Shown here piece by piece: positions 35,931-45,899 of a DNA stretch of 57,374 nt. The position numbers were made by a program, and so were the translations under genes. The stretch spans positions 1 to 57,374 of the forward strand of contig CAZSSM010000046.1 in assembly GCA_964609385.1 (NCBI GenBank), given 5' to 3'. Position 1 is the first letter of the stretch. Every line of letters starts with the position of its first letter. The notes under the pieces were generated by a model. That model saw only the letters and a list, made by a program, of their open reading frames with translations. It had not been told where the DNA came from and ran no database searches. This DNA is from CAZSSM01 sp964609385. Its GTDB lineage: Bacteria > Planctomycetota > Planctomycetia > Isosphaerales > Isosphaeraceae.

Positions 35931-36833
35931 TCAGCCGCGATCGCTCGGCATGCCTCGTTGGGCCAGGCCGAGTGCATCGGGGCTGAGATCGGGACGACCG
36001 GGGCGGGCGTCGTCACGTCGGGTCTGCTCCAAGATCTCGCGGAAGATCCGCCTCGTCTCGGCCGGGACATGGTCCTGCTGCGCGGCCACCTGCGAGGCCC
36101 AGTCGGGATGTGACTCGACGAGTCGTCCCATGACCGAGACGAACAGGCCAGCCTCGGCCAATTGGTCGATGAGGACTTGCTCGATCAGTGGCGCGGCCAC
36201 TCGGGCGAGGCTCCGCCAGCCGACCGTATCGACCTTGACGAACGCCTCGACGTCGTGCCGGATCCAGGGGGTACCATCGGGGTCGGCCAGGTAGGTTGTC
36301 CGGACCAACAAGAGCAAACGGCCGTCCAGGCGAGTCACCTCTTGCGGCAGGGTGTGGTTCAACCGACCCATCAGGATGTGGTGTTCGGGGGTTCGGGCCA
36401 GGAACTCCCAGGTGGCCGCGGTCCCGTAGCCGTCGTCACCCTGATAGAGGTCGTCGCCGATCTGTTGGAGCTGGGCGGTGGTGGTCCGCAGGTCGTTCCA
36501 GAGCGCCAAGGTCAAGGCCGGCTCGTTGAGCACGCTCAGATAGACCTGGGGTTGGCACGGGAAGGTCTCGGGCCGGCTCCGTTGGCGAAAGTGGCTCTTG
36601 CGGACGATCTCCTCGACCTCAGCGCGACGGGCGCCCGGGATTAAATGAATCGGGAACTCGTCGACCGGATCGGGAACGCCGAGTGGAAGCCGAAGTGGTT
36701 CAAGACGGCCGAGGAGTTGGCCGTACGCGGGGTCACCGGCGAATCCGAACACGGCTGCGGCGACCCATACGAGCCCCGCAATGAGATACCGCGAACCGCC
36801 AGCGATTTGTTCCGTCGAGGCGAAACTGGTCAT
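35931..36833 (-). CDS. Exported protein of unknown function
   Basis: A 300-residue protein from ATG 36833, preceded by an A-rich GGAAAAAG. The N-terminal segment SRYLIAGLVWVAAAVFGFAG (about 14-33) followed by DPAYGQ looks like a signal peptide. The mature part is mixed alpha/beta, with blocks such as QPQVYLSVLNEPALTLALWNDL, LNHTLPQEVTRLDGRLLLLV and WIRHDVEAFVKVDTVGW and a charged helical C-terminus. The conserved-looking blocks suggest a planctomycete-specific family, but I do not recognise it. It converges with the MscS gene. Confidence 0.65.
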   Translation of the reverse strand: MTSFASTEQIAGGSRYLIAGLVWVAAAVFGFAGDPAYGQLLGRLEPLRLPLGVPDPVDEFPIHLIPGARRAEVEEIVRKSHFRQRSRPETFPCQPQVYLSVLNEPALTLALWNDLRTTTAQLQQIGDDLYQGDDGYGTAATWEFLARTPEHHILMGRLNHTLPQEVTRLDGRLLLLVRTTYLADPDGTPWIRHDVEAFVKVDTVGWRSLARVAAPLIEQVLIDQLAEAGLFVSVMGRLVESHPDWASQVAAQQDHVPAETRRIFREILEQTRRDDARPGRPDLSPDALGLAQRGMPSDRG

Positions 36834-37356
36834 GGGCTTTTTCCATCCATGGCATCGATGAGCCGGGGAGTGGAACAAGCCGACCCCGGGCGGTGCGTCC
36901 GAATCCGATCGATCAGGCCCGATCCCATCCCGGTCGGGCAGTACCCTTACAGATCGGAAACACCCCGATCCGGCTCGCGACTGCATTGGAAAACGTCCAG
37001 ATCCCCGAGACAGACCCGATCACCCCGGTAAGGTCAGTTAGAGCGATTGTGTCGGACACCGAGGTCCGTGGTTGAATCGGTATAGTCTCACGACGAATAT
37101 GTTTCAGTTCGAGCGACAATTCGAATGGTCTCTGAGATTGCCCATCACGACTGGTCTTGCCGAACTTGAGAGATTTTCTAGGGTGTCCCACGATCACGAT
37201 TGTGGGCTCGGCCAGCGGAGCGGGATGCGACGTGGGTTGGGTTGGGCGTCCGCGGGAGGTCGCGGCGCAATGGGGGGAGACCTGATTCGGGACGACCATC
37301 GCCAACGCGACGGTCGTGTGGTCGGGTTGTCGCGAAGGCCAAGGGAGGGCATCGGC
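36834..37356. other. Divergent intergenic region
   Basis: About 520 bp with no supported gene. The 37050-37180 part is less GC-rich and is the likeliest promoter region for the lipoprotein gene, but no clear promoter is assigned. Confidence 0.35.
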
Positions 37357-38694
37357 ATGGATCGGCTCCAGCAGGGATGGCGTTTCGGTTGGCGTTGGGC
37401 TCAGTCTGCCGCCGCATTGGTCGCGGCATTGGTCGGGTTCTCCGGATGCGGCGGCACGGATCCAGGTGAGCAAAGCGCGATCGAATCGTCGTCGACGATC
37501 TCGGCATCGGCGACCGTGGCAACGTCGGGATCGACGACGACGGTTGATCGGAGGGACAATGCGTCTTCGATCGACGATCTGGGAACGTCTGAAGCAAATA
37601 CGTCCGAATCCTCGGCACCTCCCACGACAAGTCCGGGGCTGGATCCGGCCGCGATTGGTCGTCGGTTGGCCGACGGCGACGAGTCGGCCTTCGACGAACT
37701 GCTCAGCTCGGTCAAGACCTTGATTCCAACGGGAATCTCTCCCGAGCGCTCGGAGGCATGGATCGACCTGCTCGCCCAACTCCACGACCGCCGCGAAGAC
37801 CTGTCCGCACGCCGGCGCTTGGAATTGGTCTTCATCACGGCGCGGGTGTTGGACCGGTTCGCCAAGGATCCGGTGCCTCCCGGCTGGATCGGGGTGCTTG
37901 ACCCGGCCGGGGCAATCTTCGGCGCATCGTTTCATGACGAGGCGCGCGAGGTCCGGATCATGGCGCAGTCGGAGCTGACCGGGCTTTGGGACTGGACCCC
38001 CAGCATGTACGGTGGGACCGTGGCGCTCTCGACGGCCGCGATGAAGCAGTTGGGACACTGGAAAGAGACCCTCTACAACGCGGCCCTTCCGGGCCTGGTC
38101 GATGGCGAGGCCGAGGTCCGTGCCGAGGCGGTCGCCTGCATGGCCGCTCTACCGATCGACGCCCACGCCCTATACGCCTTGCGGGTCGGACTCCATGACG
38201 AGTCGCCGCTGGTTCGGGCCCAGACCCTGCACGGGTTCGCTGATCGAAACCTGCTGCTCCGTGTGGAGCTGATCCTGCCCAAGCTGCACGACCCTGCCTC
38301 TCAGGTTGTCGAGGCGGCCGAGTCGGTGCTCCGCAAGCGCGGACTCTCCCGAGAGCAGATTGGCTTGGGTCGGCTTATCGGCCATCCGCAGCCCAAGATG
38401 CGGATCTCGGCCCTCAGCGAGCTAGCCCATTTCGAGGACGTCGACCCGCTGATTTGGACCCTCCACCTCAGCCGCGACGAGGATTCCTCCGTCCGCCTGG
38501 CCGCCGTCCGCGCTTTAGCCGATTTCGAAGCCGCCGAAGCTCAAGACCGACTGATGGCCCTGGCCACGCTCGACCTCGATACAGAAGTCCGTCAGGCGGC
38601 CGTCGAGGCTCTGCCCGCCCCGGAGGAAATCGACAATGGATTACCTCCCCTTCCCTCGGCGTCGGCCAGCCGGATCAGTCCCAGCGGCGACTGA
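37357..38694 (+). CDS. HEAT-repeat lipoprotein
   Basis: A 445-residue protein; ATG 37357 is preceded by AGGGAGGG about 8 nt upstream. An Arg/Trp-rich N-terminus and hydrophobic core lead to a lipobox-like GFSGC, with Cys31 as the predicted lipidated residue. A Ser/Thr-rich linker (about 35-95) follows. The remainder is alpha-helical with HEAT/PBS-lyase-type repeats: GLVDGEAEVRAEAVACMAAL, GLHDESPLVRAQTLHGFAD, LHDPASQVVEAAESVLRK, DEDSSVRLAAVRALADFEA, DLDTEVRQAAVEALPA. Such solenoids bind protein partners. It is probably a membrane-anchored periplasmic scaffold; no partner is evident. Confidence 0.82.
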   Translation: MDRLQQGWRFGWRWAQSAAALVAALVGFSGCGGTDPGEQSAIESSSTISASATVATSGSTTTVDRRDNASSIDDLGTSEANTSESSAPPTTSPGLDPAAIGRRLADGDESAFDELLSSVKTLIPTGISPERSEAWIDLLAQLHDRREDLSARRRLELVFITARVLDRFAKDPVPPGWIGVLDPAGAIFGASFHDEAREVRIMAQSELTGLWDWTPSMYGGTVALSTAAMKQLGHWKETLYNAALPGLVDGEAEVRAEAVACMAALPIDAHALYALRVGLHDESPLVRAQTLHGFADRNLLLRVELILPKLHDPASQVVEAAESVLRKRGLSREQIGLGRLIGHPQPKMRISALSELAHFEDVDPLIWTLHLSRDEDSSVRLAAVRALADFEAAEAQDRLMALATLDLDTEVRQAAVEALPAPEEIDNGLPPLPSASASRISPSGD

Positions 38695-38758
38695 ACCGAA
38701 TTGGCCAGCAGCATTTGTCTATGGAAACCTTAGTTGAATTTACCCGAAAATAATAATT

Positions 38759-38792
38759 CGTTCCCCAGTCATTAAAATGTGACCGGGGAACG
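38759..38792. terminator. Bidirectional terminator
   Basis: CGTTCCCC...GGGGAACG (38759-38766 / 38785-38792) with additional AGTCA/TGAC pairing gives a stem of about 12 bp. On the minus strand it is followed by AATTATTATTTT, so it mainly serves the MFS gene. It also closes the convergent lipoprotein gene. Confidence 0.8.
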
Positions 38793-38845
38793 TAGTGTAT
38801 TTGAAGTTAGATAAATGGTATGATATTTGTTTGGAATGCATTAGG

Positions 38846-40330
38846 TTACTTCGGGGCGTGATGACTGCCGATGGCGTTATCCTGATCTTGGGGGAGGGTT
38901 CGGGATCCGAGGATGTAAAAGACACCACCGAGGATCAGGACGGGAACGATCGAGAGCATACCGACGGTGAGGTTGTTGGTGACCTCGACCAGATCCTCGC
39001 TCTCTTCGGGAACGTAGGTGTTCGGCGGGGCTCCAAGAGTTTCAACGAACTGACCGATCGGCGAGTTGATGATCGCCTCGGTCCCGAAGAGGTCAGAAAT
39101 GTAACCGACCAGGATCGGCGAGGGGATGTCGCCCAGGAGGTGTACGAGGAAGATGCTGACGGCGAATCCGGCGGCGCGTTTGCTGGCCGGCACGACATTG
39201 GCGGTCACCGTGTTACACGGTCCCAATGTTGAGGCGAGCAGCAGCATGGCCACGAAGAGCAGTCCCAGCGACAGTGGAGTGTTTGGGACAAGCAGGGCGA
39301 TCAGGCCGAGTGGGACGGAGCCGAACACGGCGATGCTGGCCCAGATCAGGTAGGCGCGTCGGGTCAGCTTGAGCAACTGATCGGCCATCGTGGTGCCCAG
39401 CACGATGCCAAGCAGACCTGAGACGGCCAACATGATTCCGATGATGGTCAGGATCTGTTCGTCCTCACCGCGGACGCGCTGATAATAGATCGCGCCCCAG
39501 GCGGCGAAGGCGCCCGTGGTGAAGGTAACCATGGCTAAGCCCGCGGTATTGAACAGAAATGAGGGGATTCGGAAGAACTGGAGGTAGCTTTCCAGAGTGG
39601 GCCCTTTCGCCTTGGCTTCGGATCCCGGAGTCGGCTCGGAGGCGTTCGGGTCGAAATCTAAATCCTTGGCGGCGGCGCGTTCCGAGGCACCTCGGCCGGG
39701 ATCGCGGATCAAAAGCCCGGCCAGAGCGGCGAATAGTCCAGGCAGGCCGACGACCCAGAAGGCGAGCCGCCAACTATCGAAAAACGAGAGCGTGGCCGTC
39801 CCAAGCAAGAACCCCAACGCCCCACCGACGGGCAAGGCTAGGTAGTAGATTCCGATGACACGTCCGCGAAATCTGGGCGAGAACAGGTCGCTCAGCAGGG
39901 CCGGGGCGATCACGCCGTAGCTGGCCTCGCCGATGCCCAGCACTGCTCGCCAGAAGAACATGTCGCTGAAGCCGAAGGCCGTGGCGGTGCCGACCGTCGC
40001 CACGCTCCAGACGGCCACGCCGGCGCTGATCAACCGAAGCCGATTGAATCGGTCGCCCATCCAGCCGAACAGCGGCGAGGCGAAGGTATAGACCACGATG
40101 AAAGCCGCCGTCAGCAGACCGAAGTAGAAGTCGTTGACAGCGAGATCGTCCTGGATTTGTTTGCCCAGGGCGCTGAAGACGTAACGGTCGACGTAGTTGA
40201 GCAGGTTCATGCTGCACAACACTGCGGCGGCAAAGAGCGGGCTGGCGGTTCGGGGCTGCCTCGGCGCCTTGCCGGAGCCGAGGTCGCCGGATAGCAGAGG
40301 ATCATAGGAACTGGTCGACGGGGTGCTCAT
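38846..40330 (-). CDS. MFS transporter, Spinster-like
   Basis: A 494-residue polytopic membrane protein starting MSTPSTSSYDPLL; a longer frame upstream is Pro/Arg-rich and is rejected as start. About twelve hydrophobic helices are visible. The first is MNLLNYVDRYVFSALG, typical of the Spns/Spinster group. The MFS motif after TM2 (GWMGDRFNRLRLI) and GIGEASYGVIAPALLSDLFSPRFRGRVIG are clear. A hydrophilic central loop (about 230-260) separates the halves. Relatives move lipids or organic anions by proton coupling; the substrate here is unknown. It stands alone. Confidence 0.92.
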   Translation of the reverse strand: MSTPSTSSYDPLLSGDLGSGKAPRQPRTASPLFAAAVLCSMNLLNYVDRYVFSALGKQIQDDLAVNDFYFGLLTAAFIVVYTFASPLFGWMGDRFNRLRLISAGVAVWSVATVGTATAFGFSDMFFWRAVLGIGEASYGVIAPALLSDLFSPRFRGRVIGIYYLALPVGGALGFLLGTATLSFFDSWRLAFWVVGLPGLFAALAGLLIRDPGRGASERAAAKDLDFDPNASEPTPGSEAKAKGPTLESYLQFFRIPSFLFNTAGLAMVTFTTGAFAAWGAIYYQRVRGEDEQILTIIGIMLAVSGLLGIVLGTTMADQLLKLTRRAYLIWASIAVFGSVPLGLIALLVPNTPLSLGLLFVAMLLLASTLGPCNTVTANVVPASKRAAGFAVSIFLVHLLGDIPSPILVGYISDLFGTEAIINSPIGQFVETLGAPPNTYVPEESEDLVEVTNNLTVGMLSIVPVLILGGVFYILGSRTLPQDQDNAIGSHHAPK

Positions 40331-40569
40331 CGGGCAGGCCTGGGCTTGGATTGGAGCGGCGGCGTTCGGGATTCCGGGGAGTGTCCGGGTTTTCGCTGGG
40401 CACTTTGCCTGGCAACCCCCTCCGATCGGACCCTGGGGACCCTGGGTCCGAGGTGGGTTCGTTATACGGGCCGGACCTCTCCGGGTCCAACGCAAGATGT
40501 TCGTGCGACTCGGTCTCAGATTGGGTCGCTTGAACCCTACGACGCGAAATCGGGGGGGAGGATTGCCGC

Positions 40570-41691
40570 TCAGGGGATCGCGGTCTTGCCGCCGTTGGGG
40601 CCGTCGCTAGCCTCAGCATCGATGATGGCGATCAGCTCGGTGGCGCGATAGCCACCCAGGTTGCCCAAGAGCGAATTGGCCTTGGTCGCCTGGAAGATGC
40701 CGGGATGGACTCCACCGGTGATGATCAGGCTCTGACCGAGCTTCCAGGAAGCGATTGGCTGCTTGATCCGTGTCTCGATAACGCGGGGGATTTGGATGGT
40801 CCGCTGCTGGAACTCACTGCCTCGGAACGGGACGTTGACCTGGGCATTGACCATCCCCAAGACCGAATTGGCCCGGAACTCGACCTCAGCGTCGACGGCA
40901 TCGGCCTCAAATTTGAGCAGCGAGTTGATGGTTAGGCCAATTTCTTCGCGGATCTGATCGGTGATGTCGTCGTAGCCGATGCCGGGCCGCGCCGAGCGTT
41001 GGAACCCGGAGATGAACGGGCGAGGTGTGGAGGCCAAAGTAATTGAGAACGGTTGGCCGTTGAGAACGTGAAGATTCTTTTTGTTGTAGAGCGGGGTGAA
41101 GCCGTCGCGTCGGGAGATCTCGGCGAAGATCAGCGCGGCGGTCCGGAGATCCGTCGTCCAGATCTGCTGGCCCTGCGGACCGGTCGCCCGGCGCCGGAGG
41201 TCGTTGAGGAACAGTTCGCGCCAGCTCGGATCATCAACGGACAGGATCAGGATGTTGAGGTTGATCCAATTATGCTGGGCCCTGATGAATCGCTCGACGA
41301 GCCGCTCGACGCGCCCGATGACCTCCAGCTTGTGGTAGATGCGGAGTCGGTTCCGGTCGGCGCTAAGGCAGGTGAGGCTCGATCCGAACCAGGGGTCCTC
41401 AGGCGACTTGATGTTCTGGCGTCGGATCCAATCAATGATGGCTTGCTGGGGAGGTCGCCCGGCGTCGGATCCGGCCGGGTCGAGCTTGGTGTAGGCGCTG
41501 ATGTCGATCGTCTGGAGCGTGTGGCCAGGCTCGAATGCGATCCGGGGGTCGTCGGCTTCCGCCCTGGAAGTCTGGATTGCCGGCTCCGGACCCATGGAGC
41601 GGGCGGTGCGGGGGGTCGACAGCGAACCCATGCCGAGACCGGCCATCAGGCTGGTCCAGAGGGTCCGCAGGGTGGTACGGCGGTTCAACAC
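40570..41691 (-). CDS. Exported protein, possibly secretin-related
   Basis: A 373-residue protein. The N-terminus MLNRRTTLRTLWTSLMAGLGMG resembles a signal peptide with a twin arginine. The body is mixed alpha/beta, with VERFIRAQHNWINLNILILSVDD, LLKFEADAVDAEVEF and, near the end, IETRIKQPIASWKLGQSLIITGGV. That last block is reminiscent of the end of secretin beta-domains, where a phrase such as dGQTLVIGGL follows a beta strand. No N-domains are clear, so the secretin link is tentative. If real, it would be of interest because the Tad block lacks a secretin gene, though it is 30 kb away. Confidence 0.5.
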   Translation of the reverse strand: MLNRRTTLRTLWTSLMAGLGMGSLSTPRTARSMGPEPAIQTSRAEADDPRIAFEPGHTLQTIDISAYTKLDPAGSDAGRPPQQAIIDWIRRQNIKSPEDPWFGSSLTCLSADRNRLRIYHKLEVIGRVERLVERFIRAQHNWINLNILILSVDDPSWRELFLNDLRRRATGPQGQQIWTTDLRTAALIFAEISRRDGFTPLYNKKNLHVLNGQPFSITLASTPRPFISGFQRSARPGIGYDDITDQIREEIGLTINSLLKFEADAVDAEVEFRANSVLGMVNAQVNVPFRGSEFQQRTIQIPRVIETRIKQPIASWKLGQSLIITGGVHPGIFQATKANSLLGNLGGYRATELIAIIDAEASDGPNGGKTAIP

Positions 41692-42332
41692 GCGGATCTC
41701 CCATTCCGATGCGAGACGATGTGAGTCGATCGGTCACAAACACCCTGGTCGTCGTCGTGTCCGAATCTGACAACGATCAGCGGGCACGTTAACCGAATCG
41801 ACTGATCCGTCAAGGTTGATCATCGCGATGCCTAGAACCAAGGCGATCCGAGAGGCCCCCGGATCGTCGAGAGGTCATCCTATATGACCACCGAGTTCGT
41901 CGTGGCCCCTCATTCTGAGGCGACCGCATAGGTCACGGTCACGGGAAGTGATCACCTGATAAGGGGGTCGCCTGGATCCACTCTATTGCGTTGGTTCCCC
42001 CGTCGACGGCCATCGACGCTGTGAAGGACGCGGGCTCCGTAGTGGGCCAAGGGTGCCCGACAAGATCAGGGTGACCATCACCAGGGCAATCAGCTCGGTC
42101 CAAGGACGATCCAACTGACCAGCAGGCGGGGTCGAGCGACGCCTTCTCGCCATCGTCGCAATCCTTCCTGCCCCCGATCACGGATATTGATCGAACTATC
42201 AGGCTCGCCAACTTCATCCGGCCGTCCCCGAGCGATCCGTTCTCAGATCACTGAGGGGTGTCGGGTCGCTGGGGCCGCGAAAGGATCTCAGGGAGAGAGG
42301 GTAGATCGTTCGGCCCTAGAAAGGCTAAGGGC
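41692..42332. other. Intergenic region after the fab cluster
   Basis: About 640 bp that holds only the possible small gene at 41983-42153. No terminator for fabF is obvious. Confidence 0.4.
41983..42153 (-). CDS. Possible small single-TM protein
   Basis: A 56-residue frame starting MARRRRSTPP, with AGGAAGG about 7 nt before the ATG and one hydrophobic helix WTELIALVMVTLILSG (about 18-33). The positive-inside N-terminus and a good ribosome binding site make it plausible. No homologue is recognised. Confidence 0.35.
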   Translation of the reverse strand: MARRRRSTPPAGQLDRPWTELIALVMVTLILSGTLGPLRSPRPSQRRWPSTGEPTQ

Positions 42333-43580
42333 TCAGCCCTCGTAGCGCCGGATGAGGAGGCTGGCGTTGTGGCCGCCGAAGCCGAAGGTGTTCGACATGA
42401 TGTGGTCGACCCGGACCTCACGCGCTTGGTTGGGAACGTAATCGAGGTCGCATTCGGGATCGGGCTCATCGAGGTTGATCGTCGGCGGGATGATCCCGGT
42501 GGTCAGGGCCATCGTGCAAGCGACCAGTTCGACGCCCCCGGAAGCGCCCAGGAGGTGGCCGAGTTGGCTCTTGGTGCTGGAGACCATGAGCTTTTCGGCA
42601 TGGGACCCGAAGACAGTTTTCATCGCCTTGGTCTCGGCCACGTCGCCCAGGCCGGTGCTGGTCCCGTGGGCGTTCATGTAGCCGACCTGATCGGGGTTGA
42701 CCCGGGCGTTCTGAAGGCAGAATTTCATGGAGTGCTCAGCGCCTCGGCCGTCCGGGTCGGGCGCGGTGATGTGGGTGCCGTCGCTGGACATCCCGTAGCC
42801 GATCAACTCGGCGTAGATCCGGGCACCGCGGGCGCGGGCGATCTCTTCGGCCTCGAGCGTCAACAGACCGGCCCCTTCGGAGAGGACGAAGCCGTCGCGA
42901 TCCTTGTCGAAGGGACGGCTGGCCTTGGTCGGCTCCTCGTTGCGCGTCGAAAGGGCGCGCATGTTGGCGAAGCCGCCCAGTCCCATGTGGGTGATGGCCG
43001 CCTCGCTGCCTCCGGTGATCATCGCGTCGACCACGTTGTGCTGGATCAGCCGCATGGCATCCCCGATGGCGTTGGCCGCGCTGGTGCAGGCGGTAGCCAC
43101 GGCCGAGCTGGGTCCTTTCAAGCCGTACTTGATCGAGACCTGGCCGCTGCCCGCGTTGACCATCAGCTTCGGGATGGTGAACGGGCTGATCTTGGCGGGC
43201 CCTTTGTGGATCCGAACGCTGTGCTGAGTCTCGAACTCGGTTAGGCCGCCGATGCCCGAACCGATGATCACGCCACAGCGATATGGCGGCAGGGCCCCGA
43301 AGTCGATTCCTGAGTCGGCCACCGCCTGGTCGGCGGCGACCATAGCGAACTGGGCGAACCGGTCCAGGCGCCGCGACTCCTTGACGCCGAAGATCGCATC
43401 GGGGTCGAAGTCACGGACTTGGCCGCCGAAGTGGACCTTAAACTCGCTGGTATCGAACAGCGTGATCGGCCCCACACCGCTCTCGCCACGACAGAGCCGT
43501 TCCCAGAACGTTGAGACCGCGTGGGCCAGGCCGGTCACGACGCCCAGGCCGGTGATCACGACGCGACGAGGTTCTCCCAT
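42333..43580 (-). CDS. fabF: 3-oxoacyl-ACP synthase II (KAS II, FabF)
   Basis: A 415-residue thiolase-fold enzyme that condenses malonyl-ACP with acyl-ACP in fatty-acid elongation. The start MGEPRRVVITGLGVVTGLA is the family N-terminus. The catalytic Cys165 (VATACTSAANAIGD), His305 (NAHGTSTGLGD) and His342 (SQLGHLLGASGGVE), with Lys337, form the KAS II triad and support residue. The C-terminal SNTFGFGGHNASLLI is intact. It is the last gene of the minus-strand fabG-acpP-fabF cluster, 300 bp from acpP. That spacer is wide for this cluster and holds nothing recognisable. Confidence 0.97.
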   Translation of the reverse strand: MGEPRRVVITGLGVVTGLAHAVSTFWERLCRGESGVGPITLFDTSEFKVHFGGQVRDFDPDAIFGVKESRRLDRFAQFAMVAADQAVADSGIDFGALPPYRCGVIIGSGIGGLTEFETQHSVRIHKGPAKISPFTIPKLMVNAGSGQVSIKYGLKGPSSAVATACTSAANAIGDAMRLIQHNVVDAMITGGSEAAITHMGLGGFANMRALSTRNEEPTKASRPFDKDRDGFVLSEGAGLLTLEAEEIARARGARIYAELIGYGMSSDGTHITAPDPDGRGAEHSMKFCLQNARVNPDQVGYMNAHGTSTGLGDVAETKAMKTVFGSHAEKLMVSSTKSQLGHLLGASGGVELVACTMALTTGIIPPTINLDEPDPECDLDYVPNQAREVRVDHIMSNTFGFGGHNASLLIRRYEG

Positions 43581-43880
43581 GATCGCACACTTCAGTTCCA
43601 AAGAGGTTCAGAGGGACAAAGAGGATCGCCCGTGAGCGATGCTCGAACTGGCGATCTGACACAGGCGTCTGGGGATGGCCAGGTCGTGGAGAGACGCGGT
43701 GGATCGGTTCCGGGCCGCATCGGTTTTGATTTGAAGGCCCCCAGCGTATCGACTCATTACGGGATCCCACGAGTGGGTCAGCAGCGGTAGGCGACGATCC
43801 GATTCGGGGGCCGACGATGACCCGCTTGACTCCGTTCCGCTTATGTTTTGCGATCGGCTCGGCTGTGGGCCTGTCCGAAC

Positions 43881-44117
43881 TCACTGGGTATGTTCTTCGA
43901 TGTATTGAATGGCCATGCCGACGGTCTGGATCTTCTCGGCCTCTTCGTCGGGGATGTTGATGTCGAACTCTTCTTCGAACTCCATCACTAGCTCGACGGT
44001 GTCTAGCGAGTCGGCACCGAGGTCGTTGATGAAGGAGGTCTCAGGTGTTACCTGATCCTCGGGAAAACCCATCTGCTCGCTAACAATCTTGATCACGCGT
44101 TCTTGAACGGTGGACAC
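43881..44117 (-). CDS. acpP: Acyl carrier protein
   Basis: A 78-residue ACP starting at GTG 44117, chosen because GAGGA lies about 10 nt upstream and because the translation then begins exactly as family members do (STVQERVIKIVSEQ). Ser37 in GADSLDTVELVMEFEEEF is the phosphopantetheine site, followed by the acidic helix II that docks fatty-acid enzymes. DINIPDEEAEKIQTVGMAIQYI completes the four-helix bundle. It carries the growing acyl chain in the cytoplasm. It lies between fabG and fabF. Confidence 0.96.
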   Translation of the reverse strand: MSTVQERVIKIVSEQMGFPEDQVTPETSFINDLGADSLDTVELVMEFEEEFDINIPDEEAEKIQTVGMAIQYIEEHTQ

Positions 44118-44628
44118 GGCGGATTTCCTCCAACCTTGGACGTGGGTCGTTGGCCACGGGCCAGGAGATGGACAAACAATGGCTGGAAAGTCCGGATGGG
44201 GGAGACCCCAGCCGGGGCCCGGTGATCGGGGGTATGTGCGACTTGCACGATCGATCTGGGGCGGAAGCGGACCGCCCCGAGAGTGATCCGGGGATGGGAC
44301 GCGCGTACCTCGCACGCCAGATGCCGAGGCGAACGCGAGCAATCCCGCCATGGGCGAGGAATAGGGGCTGTCAACCGCCTCGACGACCATGGAGAGCGGA
44401 TCGACAACGGCCTCGGGATGATCGGGTGAGGGAGCGTTGGCGGGCTCGGCGTGGTAATCGACTCACGGTAGCACCCCGTCCGGTAAATGTCCATCGGTCT
44501 CGACGGCCCGACATCGAGCCGGCGATCCATCGAAAGGGACATCCCGATCGGCCAGGCTGATCCGACACGAGCGACGCGATCCGATCCGAGGTGCGACGAC
44601 ATGACCGATCCTCGAAAAGGCGCTCAGC
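44118..44628. other. Spacer between fabG and acpP
   Basis: 511 bp with no supported gene. Its length implies that acpP and fabF have their own promoter here, as is common for acpP. No promoter motif is assigned. Confidence 0.4.
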
Positions 44629-45402
44629 TCAGGCAGTCAGACCGCCATCGACAGTGAGAACTTGCCCGGTGATGTACGAGCTGCCCGGCCCGGCCAGGAA
44701 GGCCACCGCCTCGGCGATCTCCTGGACCTCGCCCATCCGCTTGACTGGGATTCGCGCGACCACTTCAGTCTTGATCTTCTCCGGCAACGTGTCGGTCATA
44801 TCGGTGGTGATGAACCCAGGGGCGACCGCGTTGACGGTGATCTTGCGACCGGCCAATTCGCGCGCAATCGTCCGGGTCAGCCCGATCACCCCCGCCTTGC
44901 TGGCCGAGTAGTTGGCCTGGCCCGGATTGCCGACCAGGCCGGCCACGCTGGTGATGTTGATGATCCGCCCGTAACGCTGGCGCATCATCAAGGCGCCCAC
45001 GGCACGACAGAACAGAAACGTGCCACGCAGGTTGGTCTGGATGACCGCATCCCAGGCCTCGTCCTCCATGCGTAGGAACAAGCCGTCCTTGGTGATCCCA
45101 GCGTTATTGACCAAGACCTGAATACCGCCGAAGGCCGAATCGACCTCGCCCACGATCCGCTCCACGTCGGCCGGTTCGGCGACGCTGCCAGCGAACCCTT
45201 GGGCCTTGCCGCCGGCACTGGCGATCGCCTCCAAAGTGCCTTGCAAACCTTCCAGGCTCCGCGCCACGGCGGCCACCGATGCGCCACAGCGGGCCAGGTT
45301 TTCGGCGATCGCCCGGCCAATCCCGCGTGAGGCTCCGGTCACCAAGGCCACCTGGCCGCTCAAGTCCACCGTCAACGGGGACGGCTCGGTTGTCGAGTCC
45401 AT
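44629..45402 (-). CDS. fabG: 3-oxoacyl-ACP reductase FabG
   Basis: A 257-residue short-chain dehydrogenase that uses NADPH to reduce 3-oxoacyl-ACP. ATG 45402 begins MDSTTEPSP; a longer frame upstream is not protein-like. The nucleotide loop TGASRGIG (22-29), NNAG (99-102), and the tetrad Asn124, Ser152, Tyr165, Lys169 (ITSVAG, YSASK) are all present. GFITTDMTD and the C-terminal ITGQVLTVDGGLTA are typical of FabG. It is the first gene of the fab cluster. fabD and fabH, often neighbours, are not in the window. Confidence 0.96.
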   Translation of the reverse strand: MDSTTEPSPLTVDLSGQVALVTGASRGIGRAIAENLARCGASVAAVARSLEGLQGTLEAIASAGGKAQGFAGSVAEPADVERIVGEVDSAFGGIQVLVNNAGITKDGLFLRMEDEAWDAVIQTNLRGTFLFCRAVGALMMRQRYGRIINITSVAGLVGNPGQANYSASKAGVIGLTRTIARELAGRKITVNAVAPGFITTDMTDTLPEKIKTEVVARIPVKRMGEVQEIAEAVAFLAGPGSSYITGQVLTVDGGLTA

Positions 45403-45899
45403 CGTCCTTCGCGACCTCCCTGTCCTGTCTGGGGGCTTCCCGACCGACACCGACACATTGCGGTATTCGACGAATCCGATCTCCACGCGGTGCTTCGCGA
45501 TGCCTCGGTCAGGAGCCGTCGTTCGTTGAGGTCCAGCAGCAACTGATCTCAGGATGGGGCTCGATCTGGGAGCGAGCGCACCACATCGTCGCCGAACCTT
45601 GTTCCACGCGGCCAATCTTGCCGCAACACCCAGTCCGATCAAGGCCAAACTCAGGTCTTCCGGGACGCTCACCACAGTTATTGGGACAGGACGACGGCCT
45701 GGATCGCCGATGATCGGCCGTCTTTGATGAGAAAAACCACGAAAAAGCGCGATCGGACCGGCCGCCGATGGGCACATTCCCCGACAGTCCATTTCTAAAT
45801 CCCGACCAAGCCTCGAACTGAGATCTCGGTCGAGTTCTACTCGTCGAACCGCTCTCCGACGGTTCCGAACTGACCTCCACAACCTGAGGATGCTCCACC
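45403..45899. other. Divergent region between fabG and the STN-module gene
   Basis: 497 bp with no supported gene. It should hold the promoters of fabG (minus) and the STN-module trio (plus). No clear promoter is assigned. Confidence 0.35.

Noticed and set aside
42328..42340. AGGGCTCAGCCCT palindrome as terminator of fabF
   Set aside because: It overlaps the stop codon and coding end of fabF and has no T tract.
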